The notes: generated from the sequence alone by a model not told the origin. A stretch of 64,000 nucleotides of DNA from Eutreptiella sp. 'Long Island Sound 2002' (GCA_964036045.1 OZ038382.1:147510961-147574960), one strand, 5' to 3'. Shown: positions 54,549 through 64,000, numbered from the stretch's first letter. Numbers and translations are program-made.

Positions 54549-54648
54549 GGCCCTGTTATAGTTTGTAAAAATTCTGAATGGAACAGGACATCATAATGAA
54601 CAAAACAAAGAATGGTGTACAACTACTGTTACTGGGGAAACAGCAGTT
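54549..54648 (-). repeat. split direct repeat A1 (outer 5' end)
   Basis: 100 bp, 99% identical to 49424-49523. It ends in GTT at 54646-54648, immediately followed by unrelated sequence CTAGCCTAGACT. Confidence 0.9.
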
Positions 54649-54799
54649 CTAGCCTAGACTAGATCAATACTAGAACGACATAATGTCTACCTAGATGTCC
54701 CAATTTCTTCATTGTTCGGCCGTGCATGCTTGCTATTGTCCGTAGTTCATTGTTCCATGCTTCCTTCTCTCGCGCTTAGATGTTGCACATTTCTTTGCA

Positions 54800-55795
54800 A
54801 TGAAACGCCCCGCCACTTCCCCCCTTGCTCCCTCCTCAACCGGAAAGCATACGTTCCTCTTGTCTAAGGCACTACGGGAGTTCAGTGGGGCATCTAACCT
54901 CAAGGATGAGCGGGTGGGCCATTACTTGGCCACGTGGGCGCTATCATGCCCCCTAGCACGGCGGCAATTCAACAACGCCGTCCAATATGTGAACTCCACC
55001 ACTTCTACCCATACCACGGGTGAGGCATGCAAGGCCGCCGTTGAGGCATACGCCGCCTCCCTTCTCGTGCCCACGGCCATGTGTGAACTAGTGCTCAACA
55101 TGAGGGCCCCCAAGTCCTCGTGGAGGACCCTCTCGGAGCTCTACACGCTCCGTAAGTTGGACTATCCACGCACCGTCCCCGGTGGCCCCTACTCCCGTCC
55201 AATTTGTACCGAGCGGGACTGCCAAGCCCGTTGGAAGGAGTTGGTCGCCCCGGTGCAATTGGATGACCCCGTTGCCACGGTGTTGCCCAAGGCCACCAGG
55301 ATCTCATGGCCCTTCGCCTCATGGGTCACATACATTCTCTCCCGGCCGGGCTTGGTGCGGTCAATCAACCGCAACTTCCCGTTGACGTTCATCGTCCGGG
55401 GAGATGCCTACCCCGTTGCCGGGGGCAATTGGACCCAACTCACCATCTCCTTGGCCAACTTCGACCGCTTGCCCCGCTCCCCCGCAGGCCTTTGGGTGTT
55501 GAGCATGGCCAATTGCGATGACAAGGCCATGGACACCCTTGGGACGTTGTGGAAGAGCAATTGGGAGGTACTCCTCTCACCTAGTGCCTTTCACTCGTTC
55601 TAGTTTTGATCTAGTCAGCCTCGAACACCGCTCGCTAGAAGCTAGATTGCACTAGACTAGAACGAAATTAACCACCCCCCATGTCTAGTGTTTAGGTGAT
55701 TCAAGATATCATCGACACGGGGCTGGTCCAATGGGGGGCCTCCAAGGAGGAGGCAAAGGTAATCCTCGGGGGGGATCAACCGTGGACGCGAAGGG
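54800..55795 (+). pseudogene. second DDE-transposon copy, 5' exons
   Basis: Exon 1 (54800-55567) starts at an ATG (MKRPATSPLAPSSTGKH) and encodes 256 codons ending ...LGTLWKSNWE at a donor GAG|GTACTC. Exon 2 starts at 55696 after GTGTTTAG and reads VIQDIIDTGLVQW, then ILGGDQPWTRR. Both match the 38.8-34.5 kb element: FIVRGDAYPVAGGNWTQL versus FIVRGDAYPCAGGSWTQL, and LGGDQPW versus LGGDRPF. The intron position and phase are identical. After about 55795 the homology continues only on the opposite strand. Confidence 0.65.
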
Positions 55796-56232
55796 TGGCC
55801 GTGCTCGACCTAATGCCGAGGCACCTAGCAATATCCGGCCATGCGTCAAAAAAATTGGCCGTCTCTTCCCCGTCCGGAGAAGCTGACCCATAAACGCTCC
55901 AACCTGCATGCCTCTCCGACACGAGAACTTGCAGGTCTTGACGGAGCGCGGGGGTGACCGACCTAGCCTCTCGGTCGACAAACTCCCCCAACAAGCAGCC
56001 CATGGCCATTGTCAAGTGCAAAATGCACAAGACGACCCAGGCACGTGGCAATTTCAAAATTCGCTGCGTACTGCAGCCGGCGGCTTGCAAGGAAGGCGTC
56101 CCAAGGAGGAAGGCCGTGTAGTTGGCCTCATCACCCTGCATGGTCCGCCGGCTAGCACTACCCTCCCAAGTCTTCGTTTGGGCATTCCATATCCCCTCAT
56201 TGAACATGGAGCCCACTTGGGGCAAGTGGACA
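55776..56232 (-). pseudogene. inverted internal segment of the second DDE-transposon copy
   Basis: The minus strand reads PQVGSMFNEGIWNAQTKTW, then AWVVLCILHLTMAMGCL and ASPDGEETANFFDAWPDI. This corresponds to PQVGSIYNMGVWDKAAAAW and following sequence in the 37.5-kb copy. The segment should follow plus-strand exon 2 but is inverted between about 55796 and 56232, so this copy was rearranged after insertion. Confidence 0.6.
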
Positions 56233-56238
56233 CCCCGG

Positions 56239-57110
56239 CTGGTTTGCGGACCTCCTGCGAGAGGTAGAGCGCCTTGGCAAGTGGCCGGCCCGTCTGGCCG
56301 AGGGCTACACAGCCCTCATCCCCAAGGAGAGCCCGTCAGGGCCCCTAAACACCCGCTCGCTCACGGTCCTGTCCATGGTCTACCGGCTGTGGGCGGGTGT
56401 GCGCTTTGCGGACGCCATTGCGTGGCAGGAGTCCTGGGCCCACCCGGTGGCCTTTGGTTTCCGCCCCGCCAGGTGCGTCCTAGATGGGGCGGCAGTGACA
56501 CAGGTCCTCCTGAAGCTGTGTCGCCTCCGAGGATGAACCGTCGCGGGGATGAGCATCGATTACGTCAAGTGTTTCGATCTCATCCCCTAGGCGGTCGTGT
56601 TGGCATTGGAGCTGGGCATGGACCCGGGCACGGCATGGGCATGTACAAGCAGCTCCACCGGGGCTTCAACATCGCCAGGCCTCAGCCTGTGGTGGGAGGC
56701 CACCAACGGCATCCTCCAGGGGTGCCCCATGTCGGTGCTCCTGGTGAATGTGCTCACCACGATCTGGAAATGGGAGGGGGACTCCCTACGCCGGCAGGTG
56801 TGCGCGGACGGCCGCCCTCCCCCCCGTTCTAGACGAGGACGCGGCGGAAGACCTGGAGCCCGGGGCCCCGCTCCCCCTCAAGGATTCAGGCCCCGGCTAC
56901 GCTACGCTGGGGTCATCGGGCTATGCGGATGACACCCAGGCGGTGACCCTGGGCGCGGCCTCCCTCCAGGGGACGGTCCCCGCGACGGAGAAGGGGCTGC
57001 AGGTCACTGGCCAACACGTCCGCGTGGATAAATCCTGCTCCTAGTTCCAGGGGGAACAGGGCGCCCCAGCGGCCCGTTCCGGGGAGTCCCGATCCCGCTG
57101 GCGGCGACCT
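56239..57110 (+). pseudogene. LINE-B reverse transcriptase fragment
   Basis: The plus strand reads FADLLREVERLGKWPARL, LSMVYRLWAGVRF, WQESWAHPVAFGFRP, box A (MSIDYVKCFDLIP-TAG-AVV), MYKQLHRGF, box B (NGILQGCPMSVLL), box C (GYADDTQAV, 56919-56945) and box D (LQVTGQHVRVDKSCS-TAG). It is collinear with LINE-A (31.3-34 kb), including WQESWAHP and NGILQGCP. A TGA (56534), TAGs (56588, 57042) and two frameshifts interrupt it. No 5' or 3' ends are present. It abuts the inverted transposon segment. Confidence 0.7.
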
Positions 57111-57700
57111 TCCGCCAGCTCGGCATCAACGTCGCCATTGGGGGCTCCCGGATCACGGGGCCGGTGTGTACCCTTCGTGAACGGGGGATAAGTGGCCGTT
57201 TGAATAAATGCGTGAATTTCACGTGAATCGACCCAAATTTTGAGGTTTTCGGGGGAAAACGCCATATTTTTGGTTCCTTCTGAGGGATTTGAGGGGGTAA
57301 AATTCTTCCCCCAGCTTCATTACGCATCATCCAATGAAGGTCCCGCCCCAAAAGCATGCACCATGCCCAAAGCGCGCCCAAAACGGGAGGTGCCGGCAAG
57401 CCTGTAGCCAATTCATAGGCGTGAATTCACGTGAATTCGTACAAAATTCGTACGAATTTCACGTAAATTCACGTGATTTTACACTTATGTTACCGGTGTG
57501 CATCCCCTGATTTGTCCTACCAGCCCTAGTAGGCTCTCCAATGCACCCCAGCATGCACCCCGGTCACAGGCAACAATGGTCTTGGTTTGTGTGGTGATCT
57601 CATGTCCGCTTCTTGCGACACCGGAACCGCCGCTGTAGAGTCTGAAGGTGCTGCATGTCAGTTAGAAGCTGTCTTCTTGTGCGGCTTGCATACGTTTGTA
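57111..57700. other. no gene; palindrome-rich spacer
   Basis: The stretch contains AATTCACGTGAATTCGTACAAA and related ACGTGAATT palindromes (57195-57235, 57421-57476), which recur at 58684-58808 and 60763-60870. No coding signal. Confidence 0.5.
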
Positions 57701-57703
57701 CAC

Positions 57704-58669
57704 TTATGGGCCCTTGCCCATGTTGTGCCCTTTTGGTCGCATCCCACCCATGCGACCAAAGGTGCCCATGGCTATGCTATGGTTCCGGAGCCGCCCCAAG
57801 TCGGCCCCGGAGAACCATGCGGAACGCCAAGCGTATACACACATGCTTGCAAAATTCTCCCACCATGTTTTGCACACCGACTCCCAACTTTTTCCTCCTA
57901 CTTGATGCTGCCTCACACTAGGCTGCTGTAGGCAAGCATCTATTATCTTCTCCCAACCCCTGTTCCGCATGAAATGGATGGCAGCACCACACTCCATCCT
58001 CACCTTCCCCTTGCTGTTTGCCTTTTCATTATTTAATGAGGCACGGGTGCAAGTTCGTGCTGCAAGCCGTGCCTCATCTAGAACCGGTTGCAGCATGGTG
58101 CGTGCCACAGTGGCCGGTGCCTTCCCTGTCAATTGTACAACTAGGTCCCGTGTCCCGTTGATGCCACACAACAGGACACGAAGGACCCCATGGAGGCCAT
58201 AATCAATGGTCCTATATATAGGACCTATGGCAACAGCCCCTTCCCAGTTGCCATCTATCGCACTTGCTGTGCCAAAGGTAGCAAGGCACAGAGCACGGTT
58301 ACGCATGCAGACCCAACACACGGTGGCACCGTACGTCATGCTCCCCACTAGGTACCGCGACTTCGTCCTACAGAGGTGCAACGACTGGATCCGCCAGACG
58401 GCCATAATCAACCTCTCCTCCATGGTGGGCTCAGGCTAGACGGCCACTACAACTCGTGTTTCTGGGGTAAGCACTATTTGCCCGGTGTCGGGCAGGTACT
58501 TGACGGTGCAGCGTGCTGCAAGCTCCTTGGTAACAACTTGCTGGAGCTCTTGCAGGGGCCTCCGTCGTGTACGATCCGCTAACAAATGGAATGGCTCCGT
58601 TGGCCGCGGCATGGTGTTAGGTACAAGACCTGTGGAATGGGGGAGGCATTTATCGCCGGTTTCTACCAT
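57704..58669 (-). pseudogene. unknown gene, one in-frame TAG
   Basis: One frame from 58669 (MVETGDKCLPHSTGL) to 57704 is broken only by a TAG at 58436-58438 (context RVVVAV-TAG-PEPTMEERL). Order: a charged helix (RRRPLQELQQVVTKELAAR), a hydrophobic Cys-containing part (MTYGATVCWVCMRNRALC), and a basic segment (LDEARLAARTCTRASLNNEK) ending in helical sequence near 57800. The frame beyond about 57790 looks less convincing, and an exon may end there. No family recognised. Neighbours are transposon remnants, so it may belong to one. Confidence 0.4.
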
Positions 58670-58683
58670 CCCCCTGCCCCAGG

Positions 58684-58808
58684 CAACTAAATTTCACGGG
58701 AATCTAGTGAAATTCGCACGAAATTCGTACGAATTTCACGTGAATGAATGTGTGTGAATATTGAGGCATTGTGAAATTCGCACGAAATTCGTACGAATTT
58801 CACGTGAA
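58684..58808. repeat. ACGTGAATT/CGTACGAATT palindrome pair
   Basis: GTGAAATTCGCACGAAATTCGTACGAATTTCACGTGAATG occurs twice, 75 bp apart, built around AAATTCGTACGAATTT (self-complementary). Copies at 60763-60870 lie in an intron of the next gene, and others at 57421-57476. Confidence 0.8.
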
Positions 58809-59129
58809 TGTAAGAGAATTTTTTCCAAAGAAAACACTTGACTCATCCTCTTGCCCTCGTTGGCCCTCACAAAGCAAGCACAGGTTGAAGCTCAGGGGTT
58901 ACCACACACCCAGTCCAATGGTCAACATTCCGGCTGACACACAGTCAGCAGTGTAACAGATTAGGGGCACAGGATACACCAACTAAAATACAAACAGTGC
59001 TCAAAATTCCGCAAAGGGGGGGGGGGGGGTACCCCACATGTCGGTCAAACCGCCCATGCCGGGGGGGGGGGGGGAGTATATTTGTACATATATTCATATA
59101 TAAAAATGTACAAATAACATCCGTGTAGG

Positions 59130-62100
59130 TTAGAAGGGACGGGTGGTCCCCAAGATAAAGGGTGGGCTACGCCCCCCCCCCCCCCCTAGAGCACAGCTCC
59201 GGCTAGCAGAGCCCTGGGAGCTCTGCTCCACCACCGCCTCAGCGAGGGAGGGGTCCATGGCCGCTGACGTGAGGCGGTGGGGGGGGTACCGCCGTCGCAC
59301 ATCCTCCAGTGCGGCACTCACCCTCGGGGCGTCGGGGGCCACGGTGTCCACATTGGCCTGCTAGCCAGTGGCCATCATGACCATCCGCACGCCTGTGGAC
59401 ACGGCCGACATTTGGCCGGCGCATGCCTCGGCCTCGGCATGCCAGGCCTGCGCGCCGGCCAGAAAGGTACGGGACAGCGGCAGCATTGGGGGCCCCCTGC
59501 CCTCTCACCCGGGGGGCCCTCGGCACCCTCAACCCCCTCCCCTGTCTTTGTTGGTGCCTTTGCCGGTGCCCCCGCGGCCTTGCGCGCCGTCCCCAGGTCG
59601 CGCTCCAGGGCTTTCACCCTGGTGACCAGGCGGTGCCGCTCCTTGGTGACGTCCGCCAACCGCGGTCGGCGGCCCGCCTATCCTCATTGGCCCTGCACAG
59701 GCGGGCCTCGAGGTCGCGGTTGGCGGCCTCCGCGCTGATCGCGCGCGCCTCCCACACCCCCGCCCGTTGCAGTTGCTGCTGCTCCACGCACTCGTGCACC
59801 GCCCCCCTCTGCCCCCGCCCTGCCGCCGGCTCCGCTCGCTCCACCGGGGTGGCCGTACGCGGGGCTTTCGGGGGAGGGGGGGGGGGGCTCGGTGTCCCCT
59901 TGGGGGGGGCGGCCTTTCCGCTTCCGGGCCGAGGGGGTGGGGGGGGCGTCGTCCTCCCCCTCGACGTCAAAGACGTTAGCCCCCCCCGCCTTCCGCTGCC
60001 TCCCCACATGGACGCGCATGGCAAGCCATGCCACGTCCACCCACTCCGGCCTCCGCTTCTCCCGGCCCGTGACCACATTCAGCCCAAAGACCCCAGCCGT
60101 GGTCCCCGTCCCCTCCTTCCCAATCCGGGCCACCCCCAACTGCACCCGCCAGTGCCCGCTCACAAGCCTGCAGGCAAACAGGCCCACCAGCTCCTGCCCC
60201 TCGGGCAGGTTGGAACCCCCCATGACCACAATGGGGCAGGGGAAGGAGATGCGGAGGGTGCCCTGCACCCCCCGGGACTCCAAGACCATGTACCACACGG
60301 CAGAGAGATGCCGCTGCCGCCCATCGGGCCCGGGCGGCACCTTCTGCGTCCAGGCCGGATCCGGCTGCCTGGGAGCGAGGGTGACCCGGTCCAGGGGGGG
60401 CTCGGTGTGGGCGGTGCCTAAGTCCCTGCGAGATGGCATGGGGACGACCACCTCCCGCGGCGCATGCCCCGCACCGGAGCTGGCCTCGCTGTGGCCCCCT
60501 GCAGAGCGTCCAGAGCGCCGCGAGCCCTCACTGCGCTCACTGCCGGCCTAGCTCGGGGTCCGTCCATCACCGGTGCCTCCGGGCAGCTCGCTCTGCTCGG
60601 GCTCCTGCAATCGGGGCCGGGGCTTGAATCGGTGCCGGGTGTGGTGCCGAATGTCCGGCGACCACGCGTGGAACGGGACCTATAGACAGGGAGAAGTGTG
60701 CAAGGCACCAATGGAGAATGGGGGAGCAAAGATGGAACAATGCAACAATAAAACGTACAAATTGGACGAAATTCACAGAAATTTGTACAAATTTGGTACG
60801 AATTTCACAATGCCTCAATATTCACACACATTCATTCACGTGAAATTCGTACGAATTTCACATGAATTTCGTCCAATTTGCCAATAAAGAAAGCAAACAC
60901 ACAAGCAAGCACACCTTGCAATCACATGGGCATGTGATTGACCATGCCCCTGCCTTCGAGCATCTGCGCGACCGCCACGCTGGGGCAGTGTTGACCAGAT
61001 GCCACAGCGTGGTCGGCCGCATCGGGGGAGCAACGCCCGACATGGCGAAGTGGATCTCCGACTCTGCATTGACGTTGTCCCCCCTGCAGACCTCGATCTG
61101 GTGCACGCTCCCCACAAAGAAGAGCGTGCACTGCTCGCCGACCTCGATGACCGCGAGGTCGGAGCTCGGGGCCGAGCGGGAGAGGAAGGTGGGGTGGAAG
61201 GGGCAGGTGGGGGGGCCGGCCGGGACCGCCTCGGGGGCGTCGGCGAGGAGGGCCTGGGCAGCACCCCCCTCCCACAACCCCACCCTCCCAACCGCCCCCT
61301 TCCCCACCCACAACACTTGGTCCACGCTGGGGAAGTCCCAGCTGAACAAATCCCCAGCAACGTCCAGGACCTCCTTGGGGGGGGGTGGGGTCTAGGTGCG
61401 TGGTGTTGGGCTGGTGGTGGCGGTGCCGGGGGTCGGGGGTCCACAAGTTAAAAAGAGCCCCTTGCAGCCCATCCTTGGCGTCGGGGGGGGCGGGCAACCC
61501 ATGGTGGCGGCTGGTGGCCACCATCAGCAGCAGGTCCCCCCTCTGCAGCTGAATGGTGTCCCGGCGCGCCTCCCCCGCCTCCCCCAGGGCCGTCCCCTCC
61601 TGCACCGCCAACTGGTAGTCCTCTGACAAGCAGAGGAAGCTACTCAGGTGGCACCCCGAGATGTCCCTGCTGTCGGGGGGCCTGCTGTCGGGGGGGAGCA
61701 CTTCGGGGTGGGTGGCGACATCGGAGTGGGGGAGCTGGGCCCCACTCCCCACACTTGCCACGATGACGCTGCCCGGCGTCACTGGGTGGAGGTCCGCAAC
61801 CTGAGGGACACTTTCGGTGAGATGGGGGTGGAACTTCTTGAAGAGAGGCCCCCCGACCCCCGACCCAAGGGAGCTTTTGCTTTGCCAACGCCGGGGGGAG
61901 CTCAGGATCCCTTGCCTGATCTTCACTCCGAGCGGCGTTGAAAAGCAGCTCAAAAATTTTTGAGACGACTTTTTCGTCGCCGCTGCCCCACGCCTTCATC
62001 ACCTTGTTCCACCCCACCTCGCAATCCCGTGCTTCCACAAGCCCCCAAAGCACAATGTAGCCGTTCCCATCAACAAAGTTGAGGGGCGGCTGGGAGGGGC

Positions 62101-62137
62101 CAACCCTGTCGGGGGCGGGGTCGATGTTGCCCATCAC
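59130..62137 (-). pseudogene. gene with 2OG-Fe(II) dioxygenase-like region and coiled-coil C-terminus
   Basis: Exon 1 starts near 62137 (MGNIDPAPDRVGPS, LNFVDGNGYIVLWGLVEARD). After a shift in a G run it gives AQLPHSDVATHPEVL and GDLLLMVATSRHHGLPAP with GALFNLWTPD. H-x-D plus a distal His before a beta strand is the iron-binding pattern of 2OG dioxygenases. After a second G-run shift come LAVIEVGEQCTLFFVGSV and a donor AAG|GTGTGC (exon ends 60915). Exon 2 begins at 60679 after CTGTCTATAG (VPFHAWSPDIRHHTRHRF), in phase. It continues through a TAG (60548), WYMVLESRGVQGTLRISF, a charged linker and long coiled coil (ALERDLGTARKA; AWHAEAEACAGQMSAVSTG) with a TAG at 59361. It is possibly a transposon-borne oxygenase of the kind found in KDZ-type elements. 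Confidence 0.5.
60763..60870. repeat. intronic palindrome repeat
   Basis: GAAATTCGTACGAATTTCAC and a GTACAAATTTGGTACGAATTTC variant lie in the 235-bp intron 60680-60914. They belong to the same family as 58684-58808. Confidence 0.75.
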
Positions 62138-62385
62138 CCCATGAGGGGGGTCGGGAAGGGGTTCAGTGCGGAGGGGGGGTTCACTTTGTACTTGCGGCTC
62201 ACTTGGAAATGTGAAGTTGGGGCTCAGTTGGGGCTAAAATGGCTCATTTGGGGCTACGTGGTGTGTTTCAAGGGGTTTGATGTGAAAAGTTGTGGCTTTC
62301 GGGGGTGGGTTGGGGTTTTGGAATGTCCCCAAAGGGACACCAATCCCTAAACCAAGAGGATTTGACCGGGGGGTTTTTTTTCTCG

Positions 62386-62530
62386 AAGGCTCAGTTGACT
62401 AAGCACCCGACTGAGCCGTCACTGAGCCGTCACTGAGCCGGCTCACTGAGCGCTTACTGAGCCGGCTCACTGAGCGCGCCAAATGGCTCAGTGAGCGCTG
62501 AGTGAGCGCTCATTGAGAGCTAATTGGGGG
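62386..62530. repeat. short CTGAGC/GGCTCA inverted-tandem cluster
   Basis: About fourteen copies of CACTGAGC or GGCTCA(GTGAGC) spaced 9-12 bp. Because the motif is nearly self-complementary, the region can form many hairpins. No gene. Confidence 0.75.
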
Positions 62531-62539
62531 CTCACTCAG

Positions 62540-64000
62540 GGCTCACTCAGGAGTTTCTCCCCCTTTCCGCCCTCTCTTCCCACCCTTGCTGGCCCACACT
62601 TCACCCTTTTCACACCAACATTGGTCCGCAGTTCTCACCACGTCTTTTCTCCAAGAACTTGAGCGTGCATGCACACATACATACGTGCATACATGTACCC
62701 GTGACGACAAACACACAAACATCCAAACACACACACTTCGTCAGGGACACAAATATCCAAACACATACACACACATACACCATACACACGTCCACACACA
62801 CATGCACATGCACAAATTGACAACCACATTCATTCTTGTGTGCAATTATCTTGCGTGTACACAAAGACATGGCCACATTGAACCATGTGAAGTGAAGGGC
62901 TAGGGAGAGATGGTTACGGGGTTGGGGTTCGGGGATATGAACCTAACCATTTGCGAGGGTGTTCCTTGTTGCCTCATGAAAATGGCACCCCCCCCCCCAC
63001 ACACACACGGGCGCGCGCGCCATGAAGCACAAATAGGGCACAGAGGTTATTGCTCGCTTTTGTGAGGTTGATCATACAACCGTCTTGACCTACACCATGA
63101 CACATTGATCCCCCTCCCTCCTTATCCCCTCCCGTCCCCTTTCGCTATGCTCCGTTCCCCCGCTTCCCTCTTGCGTAGCCCTTCTGTTCTCTTGCCTGTC
63201 CCGTCCCCTTTGTCCTACCTTTCCTATTTTTTTGCCATGGCATCACATGCATGATGGTGGCTGCAATGACGATGACCTTTGCAGGTATGTTGTGCTATTA
63301 TGTGTTTGGGTGTGTGTGTGCGTGCTTGCATGTGTGTGTAGTTGTGCCCATGCGCATGTGCGCAGCTGTAGATGGTTTGTTCGTTCTTGGTTTCTCTCAT
63401 TTAGTGTGTTTGCATGTCTGCTTGTGTGTGGGGGGGGGGGGGGGGGGTGGCATGGATTGATGGGTGAGTGAAGGTGTCTTTGTGCGTGAGTGGTTGTGAG
63501 TGTGTGACTGCGTTCTTTGGTTTCTGGTTGCCTAGGTTCGTGTGTGTATGTGGATTCGTGAATGTGTGTACGCGCAGGTGTGTGTGTGTGTGTGTTGCAG
63601 CTGTTGTTTTGGATGTTGTTGTTGGTTTTGGTGTTGTGTGGCATAGGCTTTGATTGTGTGCGCATAACATTGTGTTTGTGGCTGCAGATGCAGGTATGCT
63701 TGTGTTTGTGGTTGTGGTTGTGGTTCTGGGCTTGCGTACGGTTGTTGCCATGGATGTTGTGGTAGCTGTCGTTCTTGGTGTGGTTATGGTAGTGGCTGTG
63801 GTTGCGGCTTTGGTTGTGGGTGTGGGTGTGGGTGTGGGTGTGGGTATGGGTGTGGGTGTGGGTGTGTTTCTGCAAGCTGTGTTGTGTGTGGATTTGGTTG
63901 TGGTTGTGTCAGTGTGTGTGGCCCTGGCTGTGGCGAAGGTTGCAGTTGCAGCTTTCACTGTGGCTGCAGCTGTTCTTTGGGTTCAGGCTGTAGCTGTGGG
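62540..64000. other. simple-sequence DNA, no gene
   Basis: ACACATAC-type (62660-62820) and TGTGTGTG/GTGGTTGTGG-type repeats (63290-64000), a 19-base G run near 63430 and pyrimidine-rich stretches. The open frames here are Thr/His or Val/Trp repeat translations and have no gene character. Confidence 0.75.

Larger units (their letters stand above)
49260..54648 (-). mobile_element. DIRS/PAT-type tyrosine-recombinase retrotransposon
   Basis: In the minus orientation the structure is A1 (54648-54549), body, B1 (49573-49521), A2 (49523-49424), B2 (49312-49260): the split direct repeats of PAT/Ngaro-type elements. A copies are 99/100 identical and B copies 53/53. B1 and A2 share the trinucleotide AAC (GTT on the plus strand). 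The internal B1/A2 junction equals the junction expected if the two element ends were joined in a circle at GTT. GTT also sits at both outer ends. No target duplication is present. The element carries Gag, YR, RT and RNase H coding regions and lies at the edge of the 91-bp satellite. Confidence 0.9.

Noticed and set aside
63243-64000. Thr/His- or Val/Trp-rich open frames
   Set aside because: They are products of TGTGTG and GTGGTTGTGG simple repeats.

Overview
Eukaryotic nuclear DNA that is very rich in transposable elements. The signs are spliced genes with GT-AG introns, retroelements of several classes, DNA transposons, satellites, long G/C homopolymers and low gene density. I did not identify the species. 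PAT-like tyrosine-recombinase retroelements with split direct repeats are known from green algae such as Volvox. The recurrent in-frame TAG codons discussed below would also fit algae that read TAG as Gln (dasycladalean/ulvophyte relatives), but this placement is inference.

Layout. Positions 47-12812 are one large DNA transposon with 32-bp terminal inverted repeats and a TTACA target duplication, inserted in a 46-bp-type minisatellite. It carries four or five genes, all on the minus strand. About 23 copies of a 20-bp perfect or near-perfect palindrome sit almost only in the gaps between these genes. A 1.8-kb hAT element (9528-11325) is nested in one gene. Positions 12813-13705 resume the minisatellite, which holds a fold-back insertion. 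Positions 14.5-21.4 kb are duplicated and inverted debris of a LINE-like retroelement. Positions 22.7-28 kb hold a 90-bp TTAGGG-like repeat family and a retroelement with a Cys/His-rich C-terminus. Positions 31.3-41.6 kb look like a LINE (ORF1, endonuclease, RT) split by a multi-exon DDE-type transposon at 34.1-39.0 kb.

The one convincing host gene is a class III adenylyl cyclase on the minus strand. Exons at 44430-44103, 43335-43256 and 22492-22226 join in phase and give a contiguous catalytic core. The last intron seen is therefore about 20.8 kb and holds the LINE, the DDE transposon and other repeats. The rest of the cyclase lies outside the window or was not found.

Positions 44.95-49.24 kb are a roughly 91-bp satellite. 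At its edge (49260-54648) sits a complete-looking DIRS/PAT-type element on the minus strand with A1-body-B1-A2-B2 split direct repeats, a Gag ORF and a Pol ORF in which the tyrosine recombinase precedes the reverse transcriptase. Right of it are a second, partly inverted copy of the DDE element, a second LINE RT fragment, an unknown gene, and a spliced gene with a 2-oxoglutarate/Fe(II)-dioxygenase-like region followed by coiled coil (59.1-62.1 kb). The last 1.4 kb is simple-sequence DNA.

Across unrelated elements, otherwise open reading frames are interrupted by single TAG codons (about 25 seen) far more often than by TAA or TGA. In five places a paralogous copy in this window has Gln at that position. 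Either TAG encodes Gln here or silenced elements decay by CAG-to-TAG transitions. Many frameshifts fall in long G/C runs, so some may be sequencing errors.
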